From the NCBI GenBank assembly GCA_030077755.1, contig JAQJZZ010000005.1:1178001-1242000 (forward strand): a stretch of 64,000 bases of DNA, written 5' to 3'. Below are positions 10,690 through 22,923 of the stretch, piece by piece; the stretch's first letter is position 1; each line of letters starts with the position of its first letter. Made by a program: the position numbers and the translations under genes. Origin of the DNA: Filosporella fistucella. Lineage: Eukaryota > Ascomycota > Leotiomycetes > Helotiales. The notes beneath the pieces are model-generated. The model was given only the letters and a program-made list of their open reading frames with translations, made no database searches and was not told where the DNA came from.

Positions 10690-13235
10690 CTAAAACTTCT
10701 CCATCAAATTCTTTCTGACAGTCCACATTCTGGCCCTCTTTCCAAAAATGTACATTGGCACTGTGAACGCCATGAAAATCAGCTGAATGACCCCAAGCCA
10801 AACGAAGACTGTTTTGGAACCATCTGCTTCAAGCCACTTGTTGAAGAATAAACTGAACACAAGTCCGTGGAATATGTTCTTGCTGAAGTTGAGAGTAACC
10901 AAAGCTTCTCCAGCATATTGTCGATATGAATCAACGCAGAATGTGATAGCAGTCGTAGCTCCAAGAGAACAGCCAAAGGATATTACGCCGAAGAAAACCG
11001 TTGGCACTATCCACGCATCGTGGACATGACTAGACCAGCCAAAGCCCATGAGGCCGATCACTGTTGTGATTGTGATTGGAATAGCCATTACGAGTCTATC
11101 TGTTATCAGTAATTACAGTTGGAAAGATTCATAAGACATACCGAAATTCCGGCTCATATAAGCCTCCATTTCTCTTGGACATGAATCGGACAATCAGATC
11201 GCTGACTTTTCCCGCTACTGCCGTTCCGAGAATTCCTCCGATGAACGGGGAAAGGTAGATGAGGCCAGTAGAGAGAGCAGAAAAGCCATAAGTTTCTTTA
11301 CTACGAAAGACAACGGCGACGGATTCAGAAAGCACAATTAACCAGCCAACGGCACACGAGTAAACAACCGCAGACCACAGCACAGCTGGGTATGCGAAGA
11401 GAATGAAAGGTCGTATAGCTACTCGAAGCCAATTGTCATAGTGTAATCGCCCATTATATGGTTTGAGCTGCTTGACGAATGACAGTTTCGGGCCGTCCCT
11501 GAGGTCGGCAGTGTATCGCTCGGGCTTTGGACTTGCAGCCATAGCTTGGTCCATAGGTTCTGGTTTAGGGAGCGAAGAACCACCATCATTGTTCATGTTG
11601 ATCTTGGTTACGGCAGCAATGTAGTCCGAAGCATTTGCCTCTACATCAGCATACCACGGCGAATTGAAATTACGCAACGCAGGTGTAGGTGGTGCTACAC
11701 CAGATGGCTCTACAAGTGCCTTCCACTCATCCTGAGCCCCATTTTGTTGGCTGGGTGTTCCAGCTGCTATTTCACACTTCAGCACAATCTCTTGGCAAAA
11801 ATGATAGAGTCTTACATAAATTTGGATTTTCGACAGGAGTCACTCCTACCAGGGAGAGCGGACTTGCAGGTCCATCCGGGTCGTCAGAGGTTTCGTCTAG
11901 TTTCGTCTCACCTGAGCCCATATCGACATCATTTGCAGCAAATCCTACATGAAGACTACGTGTGGGTGCAGATGAATGAGCGAGAGGTGGCTGTCTGAAT
12001 TTGTGCCCATCAACTTTAGCAGTCTCCTTCTTCTCAAGCTGGCTGTCATCCAAAGCACCATCAACTTGGTGTTCTGATTTCTTGGCAGCCTGTGAGCCTC
12101 GCCTGGACATAAATAATGAGAGCCTAGAGCCATTCCTGGTCGACTTTTTCCGACTCTTAGGTACAGGAGCTCTGTCCCAGAATGACTCGGGAACGAAGAA
12201 GAAGAGCAACACTCCGGAGAAACCGACCACAATGGCGACAATCCTACAGAATATTAGAAAACGCCCACGGCAACTCCCTGTTTGCTTGACTTACCAGAAA
12301 ACCCATCTCCAGCCCAGATCTTGTATAATCGCAGCACTGACTAAGGGAACCAGATTTTTACCGCCCAGAAGTAAAAGACCATATATACCAATACGATAGG
12401 CTCGCTCATGAAGAAAGAAAATTTCAGCAATTGTGGCTGACGGCAAGCACTCAACAGGACTGACAGATATGCCTTGGAAAATTCGGGCTACCAAAAGGGA
12501 GTTGTAACTCGGGGAAGCTGCACACCAGATCGAAGTAGCGATGAATACGATGGCGCTGGCAAGATAGACTGGGCGTTTGCCGTACAAGATGGCTGTGGGA
12601 GAAGCAAAGACAGATCCTACGCCAAGTCCCATCATATATAAACCCGTAGTTAAAGCGACTTTAGGAGTAGTGACGTTGTAGGTTGAAGCGACATTCGTAA
12701 AGCCAGCAGCTAGAATTGGTGTCATACCGCCGCCAATCATGCAATATAATCCGAGGGATAGGAGTGCCGTATCTCGCCTCCATGTAGGCCAATTCAGAGG
12801 GTCGTTCATCGAATCCTCTGGTTGAGGCTCGAGAATGATTCTTCCATCTTTTGTAGTTTTCTTGTCGCGTTTAGATGACGGTTGACGAGAAAATTGGGTT
12901 GGGAGGGAAGATGCAGACATTCGTGCAGGAGCATTTCGCAGGCCAAGTGGCTCATTGCGATGTCCGGTTAACAATAAAACTGAACCTTGAGAATGCTGTT
13001 AGGCTGTATGGTTTTACGGGGTATGGCTTGTTGTAGACATACCAGGTACTTCGTGCGTATTGGGGTCATTCAATACCCCCATGCTCCATTTTGTCGGACG
13101 GCCCTTGTCCTCTTCAGGCTCTTCTACCTCTCCATTTCCATCGGCGGAGGTTGAATTTCGAGCAAAAAATGAACGGGGTCGTTCGGATGTTGGAGACACA
13201 GCCGGCATTTCCTCTTGACGCCCATCATCTGGCAT
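10690..13235 (-). CDS. Major facilitator superfamily transporter with long central loop
   Basis: Five exons: 13235-13043, 12985-12295, 12243-11816, 11766-11142 and 11095-10690; 780 aa. Introns are 45-57 nt and each junction restores frame. A 120-residue polar N-terminal tail precedes the first half, with MNDPLNWPTWRRDTALLSLG and the gate-type loop GKRPVYLASAIVFIATSIWC, typical of fungal MFS drug/polyamine exporters (Hol1/Tpo-like, DHA1). The central loop between TM6 and TM7 is about 200 residues, far longer than usual, rich in Ser/Lys/Asp (KSRKKSTRNGSRLSLFMSRR). The second half contains FGWSSHVHDAWIVPTVFFGV and ends near FGKRARMWTVRKNLMEKF. Substrate cannot be predicted. Plasma membrane location is inferred from the family. 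Confidence 0.88.
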
Positions 13236-14331
13236 ATTGACGGAGCGTGGGCCTCTGAGGCCAATTTGGGAACCTTGGAGCTGGGCGGCTTCGTGGAGAA
13301 TGGGATAATAATGAAGATATACTACGGAAGGAGAATGAATTTAATCTAATATTTTAAACGTGAGAATGAGAGGAAAGTAGATTTATTGAGAAGGGCAATC
13401 ATGTTGATTCTGAGTCAGGTTTGACCGGGACTGAGGTACAGATGACCTCGAACAAGCGCAGAGGTTGGGTGAGGAAGGACCAATCCTCTATGTAAGGCAT
13501 GTACAAAGAAGGAGTAAGATCTTGGTAAACTCTATTGTTCTGGGTACGGTACGGGGCTTAACAGAGAACGTTTTTGTGGAGGGCGGTGAGAGGGCTTTGG
13601 GCCGATCTTTGGGGACCCCAGACTAAGATATGGAGCGAACAGAGGCTCGCGGCCAGGAAAACGTACGATAACGAGATGAAGAGATGCAATGATATAACAA
13701 TGCGGCGAAAGGGTCCTCGTAATGCACGATACCGAGTACTACGTGCGCCGGAAATCCCGTGGTGGTTACATTTCAGGGTTCATTGTCATCTGACAGCGGA
13801 CCAACTTCCAACGCAGACCTGTTGGACTCAATTGGGTCAATAATTGGCACACAAACCGGCCAAACTTGTCATACATCCCTCGCCCGGATTACACACTACC
13901 TGTATACGGAGTATACAAATGACATTCAAATGTGGATAATGTGCTGTTGGAAAAGCCCTACCCTTTTTAGGAGATTCAACCTGTGTTGATTTGTCGTTGA
14001 TTTACAGGAAATTACATTGTATTAAAGAGTCCGAACCTGAATGCGGATTAGATGCCAGATGCGAATCCTGTTGCCCAAGCCCTGCAAGCTGCAAGATGAA
14101 GATCAAATCGCCCCAATCCCACCAGATGCACCGCCAGTGCACTGGCAGAAAATCGTGAATGACGCACTGTTCGTCAACTCAAGGAAGAAGCGAACCGGAG
14201 CCGCGTTGAGCGCTGTGATACAAGTCAAAACCAGCCTCGCCAGCCTACCTTACCCTCGTTGGGTACCGTTCATTCCAAAATTCAAGCATTAATTACATGT
14301 TCCTACCATCAGCTCATTCTCCACAGTCACA
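13236..14331. promoter_or_regulatory. Divergent intergenic region, MFS / thioredoxin-like gene
   Basis: 1,096 bp between two divergent start codons. Only short ORFs without recognisable similarity; no repeat or RNA gene seen. Confidence 0.4.
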
Positions 14332-14968
14332 ATGATCACAAGGTCCGCCACTTCTGCTGCACGGCTCCTGAAAGTCTCAATTGCCTCCAGATACCCAATC
14401 AGTCTTGCCTTGCAGCAGACACGCCAATTCGCCCAGAGCTCGGAAAAGAAAGCAAAGAATCGTGTCTACACCCCGTGCGTTCCCCAGATTCGGTGCAACC
14501 ACCACAATCTACTTCTTGCTGATGACTTGCAGTGTGCGACGACCAGATGACTTCTCATCATACATGCTTCTCTCAGCTTCGGCACGAACCCCTCTTCTGA
14601 CCTTCTGGACTGCTTCGTATTGCAACACATGCAAGACGGTACTGCCCGCGCTGCAAGAGCTGATCGAATCGGGGGCAGGTGAAGAGGAAGGCGGGGTGTC
14701 GTTCGTCGAGGTCGAATATGATTGTCCGGACATCATGCAAAGTGAAATGGGAATGACTTATATGATCACGAGCCTGCCTACCTTGTTAAGTTTTGATCGA
14801 GGAGAAGCGCAAATAGAGACAAAAGTCACGGATCCAAAACTACTGAAAGACAGAGAGTGGTTAAAGGAATGGATAAGGACAGAGGCCAAAAGAAGGGGGA
14901 GTGGAGGTGCAGGAGGACCTAATATCGGTAGCGGCTTGTTTGGAGGTCTCTTTGGAAGCTCGAGATAG
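14332..14968 (+). CDS. Mitochondrial thioredoxin-fold protein
   Basis: Two exons: 14332-14474 and 14533-14968 (GTGCGT donor, TTGCAG acceptor, 58-nt intron); 192 aa. The N-terminus MITRSATSAARLLKVSIASR, rich in Arg/Ser/Ala without acids, looks like a mitochondrial presequence. After the junction the protein reads YTPVRRPDDFSSYMLLSAS and then PLLTFWTASYCNTCKTVLP, a thioredoxin active-site helix with C-N-T-C. The fold continues through VEVEYDCPDIMQSEMGMTY and the cis-proline loop ITSLPTLLSFDRGE. The tail is Gly-rich (GSGGAGGPNIGSGLFGGLFG). Likely a matrix redox protein; precise partner unknown. The gene ends 107 bp from the convergent rhamnose mutarotase gene. Confidence 0.85.
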
Positions 14969-15075
14969 GTGTACTTTGGCATTGAATCATCTCTCGTGTC
15001 TTCGTGAACAAAGGTAAGGCCATGTCCCACATCCAAAGGTCTATTTCCTCATATTCATTATTCCATTGCCCTTCG

Positions 15076-15763
15076 TTATGGGTTGTAGAATACCTCTTCT
15101 ACTCCCTTCCACCACGCTGGCTCTCCATCATAGCTGTTCTTTGCTCCGGGGACAAACGATTCCTGATAACTATCCGTCATCCGCCACCATTCTTGGACCT
15201 TAGGATTCTCTCGCATTCTCTCCACTATGGCAAGAAGTCAGTATACTTGTGTCATTTCAATTTCAAAGATAGAGGGCATGACAAGTCTCTAATCTTTTTC
15301 TTTTTGAATCGAGGATGCCACAGAGCCTGAGGTGGTGGGCACGAATGGGTTGGGAATAGCTCTTACTGTCTCCTGCCCAGTTGTAGCCAACATATTTGAA
15401 GGATGCAAAAAGGATATTGGTGTCTGGATCATGGAATATGGAGTCTGGCAGTGAACAATCAGCATCTGTATCTCAAGAACCGAAGAACACATAAATGTTT
15501 TGCAGGTCCTCGCGCGTAATTGACCCGGTGCTCGTTGAGTGGGACTTACAATCCTCAATGTTGGAATCTTTTATTTGCTTCAAGACTTCCGGCCAAACTT
15601 TGGCATGACATTCCTTATACTGTTGCACAAACTCCGGCTTCAGCTTGACTATCTGTGCAACCCGACGTCCCTGGTTTTTTAATCGGTAGGTTGATCGCGA
15701 AACAGACGGAATCGGGGCTGCTGTCGGAGAAGCCGGGTTCGACGACGAAGTACCTGCCCACAT
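15076..15763 (-). CDS. L-rhamnose mutarotase (RhaM family)
   Basis: Three exons: 15763-15550, 15444-15367 and 15224-15076 (introns 105 and 142 nt); 146 aa from the ATG at 15763. An open frame runs upstream but has no ATG. Core residues RRVAQIVKLKPEFVQQYKEC, HAKVWPEVLKQIKDSNIEDY, SIFHDPDTNILFASFKYVGY, MRENPKVQEWWRMTDSYQES and the C-terminal WWKGVEEVFYNP match RhaM, which interconverts alpha and beta anomers of L-rhamnose (EC 5.1.3.32). The conserved His of CHAKVW, the Tyr/Asp region and the paired Trp of EWW are present. No other rhamnose catabolic gene is nearby, so it is a lone member. The first about 30 residues (MWAGTSSSNPASPTAAPIPS) are extra to the bacterial domain. Confidence 0.88.
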
Positions 15764-17298
15764 GGTTTTTGGGGATAATGTTCCTCTACCAACAAGATAG
15801 AATTTTCGAGTTTGGGGAGTAGGGCAGGGCAGCAGAGAGCTGGGAGATTTATTGGGGTTCCCGGTAGAGAGGAAGTGTAAAAGTCTTGTGTAACTCCGGT
15901 GTTGCGATTCTGATCTTGCGAGCCTGAGATGAAGCAGCTTGGAGTTCTCTGGTGCGGGGTTATCTTCGTGCAACACTCCCAATTGACTTTCTCAAACGCT
16001 CAAACTCTCTGGGAAAATTAGAACTGGCACTTTGAAACACGATCGGCGACTTTTGAGTTTGGTGACTTTGATGTTTGAATCACATTCGAGGTTTGCGAAC
16101 GACTGGCTTCTCGACAAAAGTTGCTGCAAGAAGATTGCTAAGCTCTTTAAGGTACGGTACGGTACGGTACGTTGGAGGTAGCTCCTATCTACTGTGTTTG
16201 GGCTCCGAACCCTCCACTTCGTTGAGTGCCCCGCAATGGTGATGGAGCCCAGGCATGTTCTGCCAAATCAAGTCAAGCCAGACTAAACCTTGCTTTTGGT
16301 TGATTTCTTTTATCCGGGCGCGGCCCGTCAGTTCTGGTAACACTATCTCCGGCACACATGGACTTCTCCATTGTTGACATGTCTTCACGTTCAACGTTGA
16401 TAACCAACAAGCCAAACCTGCTCAACATGTCGAACAATGATCTAGGACCTAAGTCCTGCGCTTGGGTTGATATGATAGCCACATGCAACGGAGATGAAGA
16501 GCTAGGGACAATATACTAGTTAAAGGACCCTTTCCTTCAATATTCCTTCTATTCTTTTCCCATTTGTTGTCGACTTACAGGACATTTTTGAGGTGGGATC
16601 TGTTTTCGTTGAATCCGCTATTGCTCACTCGGGAGTTTAGTTATACACCAAACTCAAAGGTTGGTCTAAAAAGTAAGTCCCACGGCTAAAATACATGTTT
16701 GAACTTGACATAATAAGGATCTTAGGTCAGAAAATTAGACTATCAATAACCCTCTATCCCTCAATAGTAATTTGATACTATTCCTATTTATTGTCAGATT
16801 TGGAGACCAATTTGAAAGAGAGGACATCTCCTTGGATGTGTTGGTTATTCATTATACCGGGAGCATATCTTCTTGAGGTGAGTAGCGTCAAGGTAGATGG
16901 CGTTCATTTCGTGACATAGGTAGCCAATGAAACTTGGGTCAAGTCAGGTAGTATCTCCGTGGAGCGGTGGAGAAGCAGAATTTAAAATGGGATTCTCACA
17001 ATATATGTACAGACCAGACATAGGCTTTCTCTTGCAATAATACCGGGCTTTCATAATGCTCTCCATGTAACAGTTGACTCCAAGTATGCTCCTATTCTCA
17101 GCCGTACAAGCATCCGCTAGAAACCCTTGACCATTCCGGGCGAAGGAACATTTTCCCGCTGACACCATACCCAATGACAATCCTCTTACCCATGAGATTA
17201 CAGTAGAAGCAGACCTGAATTAAGGAAATGAGCTGTCTCGTTAGCTCGAACATAGACATTTCTATTTAATATTACAAAGCAGATGCGACTCCATGTGC
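15764..17298. other. Gene-free interval with GGTAC pentanucleotide repeat
   Basis: 1,535 bp. (GGTAC)4 lies at 16151-16170. ORFs at 16185-16488 and 16944-17180 (minus) are short, without recognisable domains. Otherwise nothing seen. Confidence 0.5.
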
Positions 17299-19017
17299 TT
17301 ATGCATAGTACAGAGCTTCTACCAGGTAGATGACTCCAAAAACTAAGAAGGCAATTGCACCGCCAAGGGTCACTGTCCAAAATTAGTTGCTATTGAATGC
17401 AGGGAAAGAATGGTTAATACATACCAACTCGTAAGCTGACCTTCCCAGCAATTGCTCGCCCACCAATAACTGCTACACCTGTACAGACTGCGTGTCCACT
17501 GACAGCTCCTCCAGTTACCCACCAGTAATCTTGCCCAGCAGCCATAGCAATGGTGGCAATCTGACTTCTATCACCCCACTCACCAAGGAAAGTCATGACA
17601 AAGGTTTGGACCCAGGCAGGGCTTAGTAGTAGCGAAAGGAGGTTATGGAGCCCTGCGATGAAGCCTCTCAGGTTGGAGCGTTGTGGGGACGGCGATCGGT
17701 CCGGAGATGAAGATGGGCTTCGTGGTGGTGATGGTATTCGTGACCCAGATCTAGATTTCCTGGTGCTCGTCCGTCCAAGACCCATTTCTAGAGCGTAGGG
17801 GGAGATGGATGACCGTCTGCGACCCTGCTGCCGGGCTAGATGTTCCTTTTCCTCGAGTTCTTGTTCCACCTCCTTCATCTCAGCTGCCACTCCCTCCTCC
17901 GGACTCATAGCTAGTCCTTCTTTGAGCATGCGTCCACCAAAAACTAGAAACAATGCAGCTGCCAGAAAATTGGTGAATCGCTTGGGGATCAAGGTTGGAA
18001 CAGCGTGTCCTAGGACCGCGGATAGGATAGTCATAGCAATCAGGGCAGAAAATGCGGCCGAAAAGACCAAAAGTCTATCATGTTTCATGGCCATGAGAGC
18101 TGCAATCAGAAATGTTTTGTCGCCGATCTCTGAAAAGAGGATCATGGTAAGAGACAGAAGATAGGAATGTAAAGGCTGAATGAGACCATCGTTGCCCTCC
18201 TCTTCAAGATTGTATTTCGCCGAGGACTTCGAGTCGGGCTTCGATACGTCGAGATGGTCCTTGTTGGCCGAGTTGGGCAAGGGGTGCGGGAGGTTATTGG
18301 GTTTGTCAGGAAGACCATTTGGTTTCTATTTAAATTAGTCAATGAACTGGGGATTGGTGCTCAAAATAGTACCTCAAGCCCGCCTAAACTTTCACCCACC
18401 TCATCATCATCTACATCTTTGTTCTTAGTCTTCTCCGTCTTATCACTCTTCATCTTACTCTGCTCACTGTGCGGCAGAGGTGGAGCTTCCTTGGGCGAGT
18501 CTGGCTTCTTCTCTAGTTTCTCCCCAGTCTGTCCTTCTTGAGCTTTTCGCGCCTTATCTTTCTCGCTCACTCCGCCCTCAGTACCCGTAGTACCTACTTT
18601 AGGGAGCTGTCGATTTGGATCATCCATCACGCCGTCATTGGATTGAGGAATTTTCTCGCCATCTGCTGTTACCAATTCTGAAAGCTCTTCCTTGCCTAAG
18701 ACTAATTCTCCATCTTGACTGCCAGTTTTTGTCTTTTTCGGGTCCTTCTTCGGATCTTTCTCTGTGCCTACCCAGGGACCAGCGTGTGGTTTCCCGTCCA
18801 TGCCATCAACCGGCGCATCCTTTGTACCAATATCGAACTTCGACTTCGTCGTCAGATCAATGATCGGAGAAGGGTGAGGGTCTATCCTGGCATCCCGAGC
18901 TTGCGCGTTCTTCGATAGGGTCGACTGGAGGTTGTCTTGAGGAGCAGATGAAAGAGCTGTCGCCAAGGATGGCAGCAGGAGGAGGAGGAGAGGGGCGGGA
19001 CGTCTTCTAAACTTCAT
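17299..19017 (-). CDS. gdt1: Gdt1/TMEM165-type Mn2+/Ca2+ transporter (UPF0016)
   Basis: Three exons: 19017-18373, 18325-17425 and 17372-17299; 539 aa. Exon 1 encodes a signal peptide (MKFRRRPAPLLLLLLPSLAT) and a long hydrophilic Lys/Glu/Asp-rich lumenal region. Exon 2 carries the two halves of the UPF0016 fold, each with the signature E-x-G-D-(K/R)-(T/S): EIGDKT near residue 281 and EWGDRS near residue 463. A charged Ser/Arg/Pro-rich loop of about 100 residues separates them. Exon 3 supplies the last helix (TLGGAIAFLVFGVIYLVEAL). Gdt1 is a Golgi cation/proton antiporter supplying Mn2+ for glycosylation and controlling Ca2+/pH. The N-terminal region is far longer than in the 280-aa yeast protein. 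Shares a 1.28-kb upstream region with the divergent telobox gene. Confidence 0.93.
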
Positions 19018-20296
19018 CGTATGTATACCGGATCGGAGACACCGTACTCGGTCGTGAAAGGAGAAGGCCGCACAGATGCAAGAAATTCTAGCTGTACAGT
19101 TTGGCAGAAGTAATCGCGAGATGTGAAGTTATGACGTGTCTTGTTGATATTCTGCAAATGCGTCTATCAATTAAGCCGGAGAAAGGAATGTAGAGGTGAA
19201 TCGAAGTGGCAGGACGAAGAGCCGGTATTGAAAACGAGCTTTGGGATAAGAAGGAGGAGTCCTCAGAGTGAGGTACCTATGGTAGAGAAGTTGCATTCGG
19301 ATCCAGGAGGGCTCGCTAGTTGCGGACTTTTAGGCCCATCCCCATCTCTTGCTTTGGAAAGCCAGGGGCAGGGGTAAGGGTTATGTAACTGAAAGGGGTA
19401 ACGCAAGCATAATATTGAATAGGAGAAAACAGAGGAAAAGAAACGTTTGTGAGACAATAACGAGGTTGCTCGTCCGCACAATTGAGAACATTGCTTAGCC
19501 CACAACAGTGGCAGGCAAATCTGATGTCACCATGCTCGAGAGTGATCTGCGATAGAAAATGCAAGGGAACAGTACCAAGAGTACCCATACATCTACTATC
19601 TTTTAAGAGTACCTACTTACGTGCACATTCGTAACTCTATTCTTGACTGACAGTACCCCATACATCTACTATCTTCTAAGAGTACCTGCTTACCGTGCAT
19701 ATATTCGCAACTCCTTTCTTGACTGACTTTTAACTGAATCAAAGACGGACACACCAGACCTAACAAACTTTCCAATCATCAATCCAAATCCGACGTAGTA
19801 CGCCAGGAATGCATATCGAGGCAATAGACATTAGATATCAGGACGGGAGGAATATGCTATTGAACCCCCTCAGCTTTCTCTAGGACTTTTGCATCTTTCT
19901 CATCCGTTATCCAATTACAGGACATTTCGGAACGTCGCTTTCCTGCAGCGAGTCGAATCTTGATGAGATCGGGAAACTGAGCACGTTCACGCTCATCAGC
20001 AAAGCATTTTCTATGATTGGCATGAAGGTGACCCGACACCGAACATCTCTCTGCTTCTAAATAGAGCGAGAGATCCATAATTCCACTTCAGCTTCCGGGC
20101 CTTGCCCCGCTACTGGCGAAATGTGCCCTGGACTCCGTACCTGCGCCAAGAGTGTGTGCACGTGATATGGAGGATCGGTCGCGCTTTGTGTTATTGACCG
20201 ACTTCAAGACCGTCGCGTTCCCTTCCACAACACACTTCCCAATTGACAACCACTTTTCTATGAATCAGCAATTGGGAGAGCTGCGCAACGCCAAGC
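19018..20296. promoter_or_regulatory. Divergent intergenic region, gdt1 / telobox gene
   Basis: 1,279 bp. Holds a 72/76-bp tandem duplication (19580-19727) and a 73-codon minus ORF (20078-19857) that I could not support as a gene. Confidence 0.4.
19580..19727. repeat. Tandem direct duplication, about 72-76 bp, two copies
   Basis: Copies 19580-19651 and 19652-19727. Both start AGTACCC(C)ATACATCTACTAT and end TTCTTGACTGAC; they differ by a few substitutions and small indels. Immediately adjacent, head to tail. Non-coding. Confidence 0.85.
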
Positions 20297-22923
20297 ATGC
20301 CACCAAAAGGAGCTCGGTCTTCAGCACGATCTGCTGCAAATCGAAACCAAGCGTCTTCACCACCAAAGGAATCTACGGTCCGCCAGTCTCAAAGTCCAAC
20401 AGGAATCGGTCGAAGAACGAGATCTACGAGGAGCCAGAGCAGAGACTTCGGCGACGACGGGATAGCGACAGCTAGAAATAAGAGGAAGCCAGATGATAGA
20501 TCTCGTGGAAGACGTTCAGAGAGTGTTGAGAGTTCCGGCAGTAAAGCATCAGACAGAGGTTATAAAAGGCAAAAGGTTGCGCCAAGAGATCAGGCTACGG
20601 GTAAGCAATCATATCTGCTGACTGCCTTGAACGTTGACTGATCAATTTGGTCAGATTTGTTCGTAGTTGTCGAAGACGGAGAATCAGATAATTCGGGCAA
20701 TGAATTGGTGGATGAGGAAGGTGCTGGCAGAGAAGGTGATGGCGGGTCTCCTGGTAGGCGTTCGCCAGCTGCCTTATCTCAGATCTCTGGAACCACTGCC
20801 ATTACTTCCATGTCATTTGAAACATCATATTCGAAAGCGGAGGTATCAAGGATTGACCCAATCGTTGCGGAAATTTTGCCAGAACTTTTCCGGAGTTCCT
20901 ACCGGATTCTCGACCTTTTAGCACCTGCAGGTGCAACCCCGGATAGGATAACACCTATCATGAATGAGCTGAAAATACATGGCTCAAGACGTGCCAAGAA
21001 GCTGAAATATGAGGAAGACAAATTCAAGCTCTCCAGAGACCAGTATCCTACAACTACCGGAGACTACATTCCTACTGAATTCGTTCTACGGGGACTGCTA
21101 GGTAGCTCTGACCCAGGTCCGGTTAGCTATCGACCCGATGCGATCATACAAGCCGCCAACCTTGCAATACTAGTGAAGGAAATAATGGTGATCCAGAAGG
21201 AAAGTGAACAAGCACATGTTGTCCTAACAAGCTTATTCACATGCTTTCCAATGGCTTTTGTCAACAAATTCGGTAAGGACGCAATTTTTGGAGACAGTGC
21301 ATCCCTTGAAGATGCCTTCGATATGAGTCTAGAATTTTATACTCAGCTAGTCATTGCGAACTTGCGAAGGGATATGGATCTGAGAACTTTTGACCCAGAA
21401 AAAGTCCTGCTCTCCATTTTCTACGAGAATATTGAAGGCTCGTCTTCCACGGAACCTAACTCTGGAGATGCCTCGAATAATAGACGACCCCGATATTTGA
21501 ATCAGAAAGGGATTGTTCCCTCTGAGCAGCATATCGAAAGCATCCAACAACGCGTAGAAGACATACGTATTGCATTTCGTAATGAGGCTGAGGCACGAGA
21601 GGCAGATGACATAGTTGACTTTGACATTTTGGAGGAAAGTTTTCCCTGGGTTGGGTTTTTAACAACGCTCACCAGATGGAGTCGATCACGGCTCGAAGAG
21701 ATATTTCAATCCATCAAACAGCAAGGCGGGGTTGAGGAATTAACGAAGAATTTGATAGATGAAATGATGCAAGTGAACAGTCAATTGGATGTTGTTTACG
21801 AGGAGCCTCCGTCAATCACCAAACCACGACCAGAGCCTGAAAAGGAAGCCATTCCAAGCGGTACAAACCGAAGGTAAATAAGCTGTCTACTATTATGGAT
21901 ATGTTAGATAATTACTGATACTTCGATAGGCAGTACGTACCTGGTCTTGCCTCGGCTGTGGACGATGCGAAACGGGGCAAGCCGATACGGCCTGGCGTTG
22001 AATCCTCAAAACACGCTGAAGTCAGACCTACTCCATCAACATTTACCGAACCTCAAGGAGATGGGGACCCAGAACCCCCCGATGATTATTTCGATGGTGA
22101 CAAAGCTAGTAACGAGGACGAGGAAATGGTCGGCACAGCGCCACCACGGCCGTCGGCCGAGTATATCAAAGCCGCTATCGTGCATAGAAATGACAACAAC
22201 AAAGAGAACAGACCAATACAAAAACAGTTCAAGCAGAGGCTGATAGATTCGCAGCCGGGAGCAGTGTCAATGAGCTGGGATAGTCTACCTGACGATGTAG
22301 GTACCTCTAACCAACGCCGTCCTCAACAGCGACGTGATCCTTCTGAGGAATCGGAAGATCAGGGTTTTCAGGAAGATGAAAGACTTCCTGACCCTGCGAG
22401 AAGGCGAGCTGTACCTCTAGATCGGTCTCAAGGCCCTGCACATACAAATATATCGGCACCAACGAACTCACAGTCAGCTCATCGAGAAGCTGAAGATGGT
22501 TATTCAGTAGATGATGAGTCTCTGGACGACATACCCCCTCCCACCTGCAGAGAAATGAGTGACACCGCAAAGTCGCTCATAGCTCGCGCAAAACCCATTG
22601 CGGCACCACAGAAGAGAGTACAATGGTCGGAAGCAGACGAGGGACATCTCATCGATTTAGTTGAGGAGTACGGTTGCAGCTGGGCTAAACTCGAGAGAAT
22701 GGGCGAATTTGAGAAAAAGCGTGGCCAGGTTGCGTTAAAGGATAAGGCCCGAACCATGAAGGCTAACATGATAATGTAAGTGTGGTCGAGTTCTAACTGC
22801 CATTTAATACTAATGGCCTACAGAAATGAAACCCCACTCCCGCTGAATTTTGAGCACATAGCTCTGTCAGCAACGGAGAAAGCGAGGATCAGAAAGCGTT
22901 GGCCTGATTATGAATTTGATTGA
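20297..22923 (+). CDS. Telobox Myb-domain protein, TRF/Taz1-like telomere-binding candidate
   Basis: Four exons: 20297-20600, 20655-21873, 21930-22775 and 22824-22923; 822 aa; introns 48-56 nt. The basic N-terminal tail is followed by a helical region from about residue 165 to 400 (VSRIDPIVAEILPELFRSSY, DIVDFDILEESFPWVGFL) compatible with the TRF-homology domain of fungal Taz1/TRF proteins. A disordered acidic linker leads to a C-terminal Myb/SANT repeat at about residues 738-795: VQWSEADEGHLIDLVEEYGC, SWAKLERMGEFEKKR, then VALKDKARTMKANMI, which resembles the telobox (VDLKDKWRN) with Trp replaced by Ala. The family binds double-stranded telomere repeats in the nucleus. Function is inferred from the Myb/telobox and layout; the TRFH call is tentative. 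Confidence 0.75.

Noticed and set aside
16944..17180. Minus ORF with several Cys (about 75 codons from an internal ATG)
   Set aside because: No hydrophobic leader and no recognisable fold; not enough to call a secreted peptide.
19857..20078. 73-codon minus-strand ORF with ATG between gdt1 and the telobox gene
   Set aside because: No recognisable domain, no splice continuation found, length within chance for this interval.
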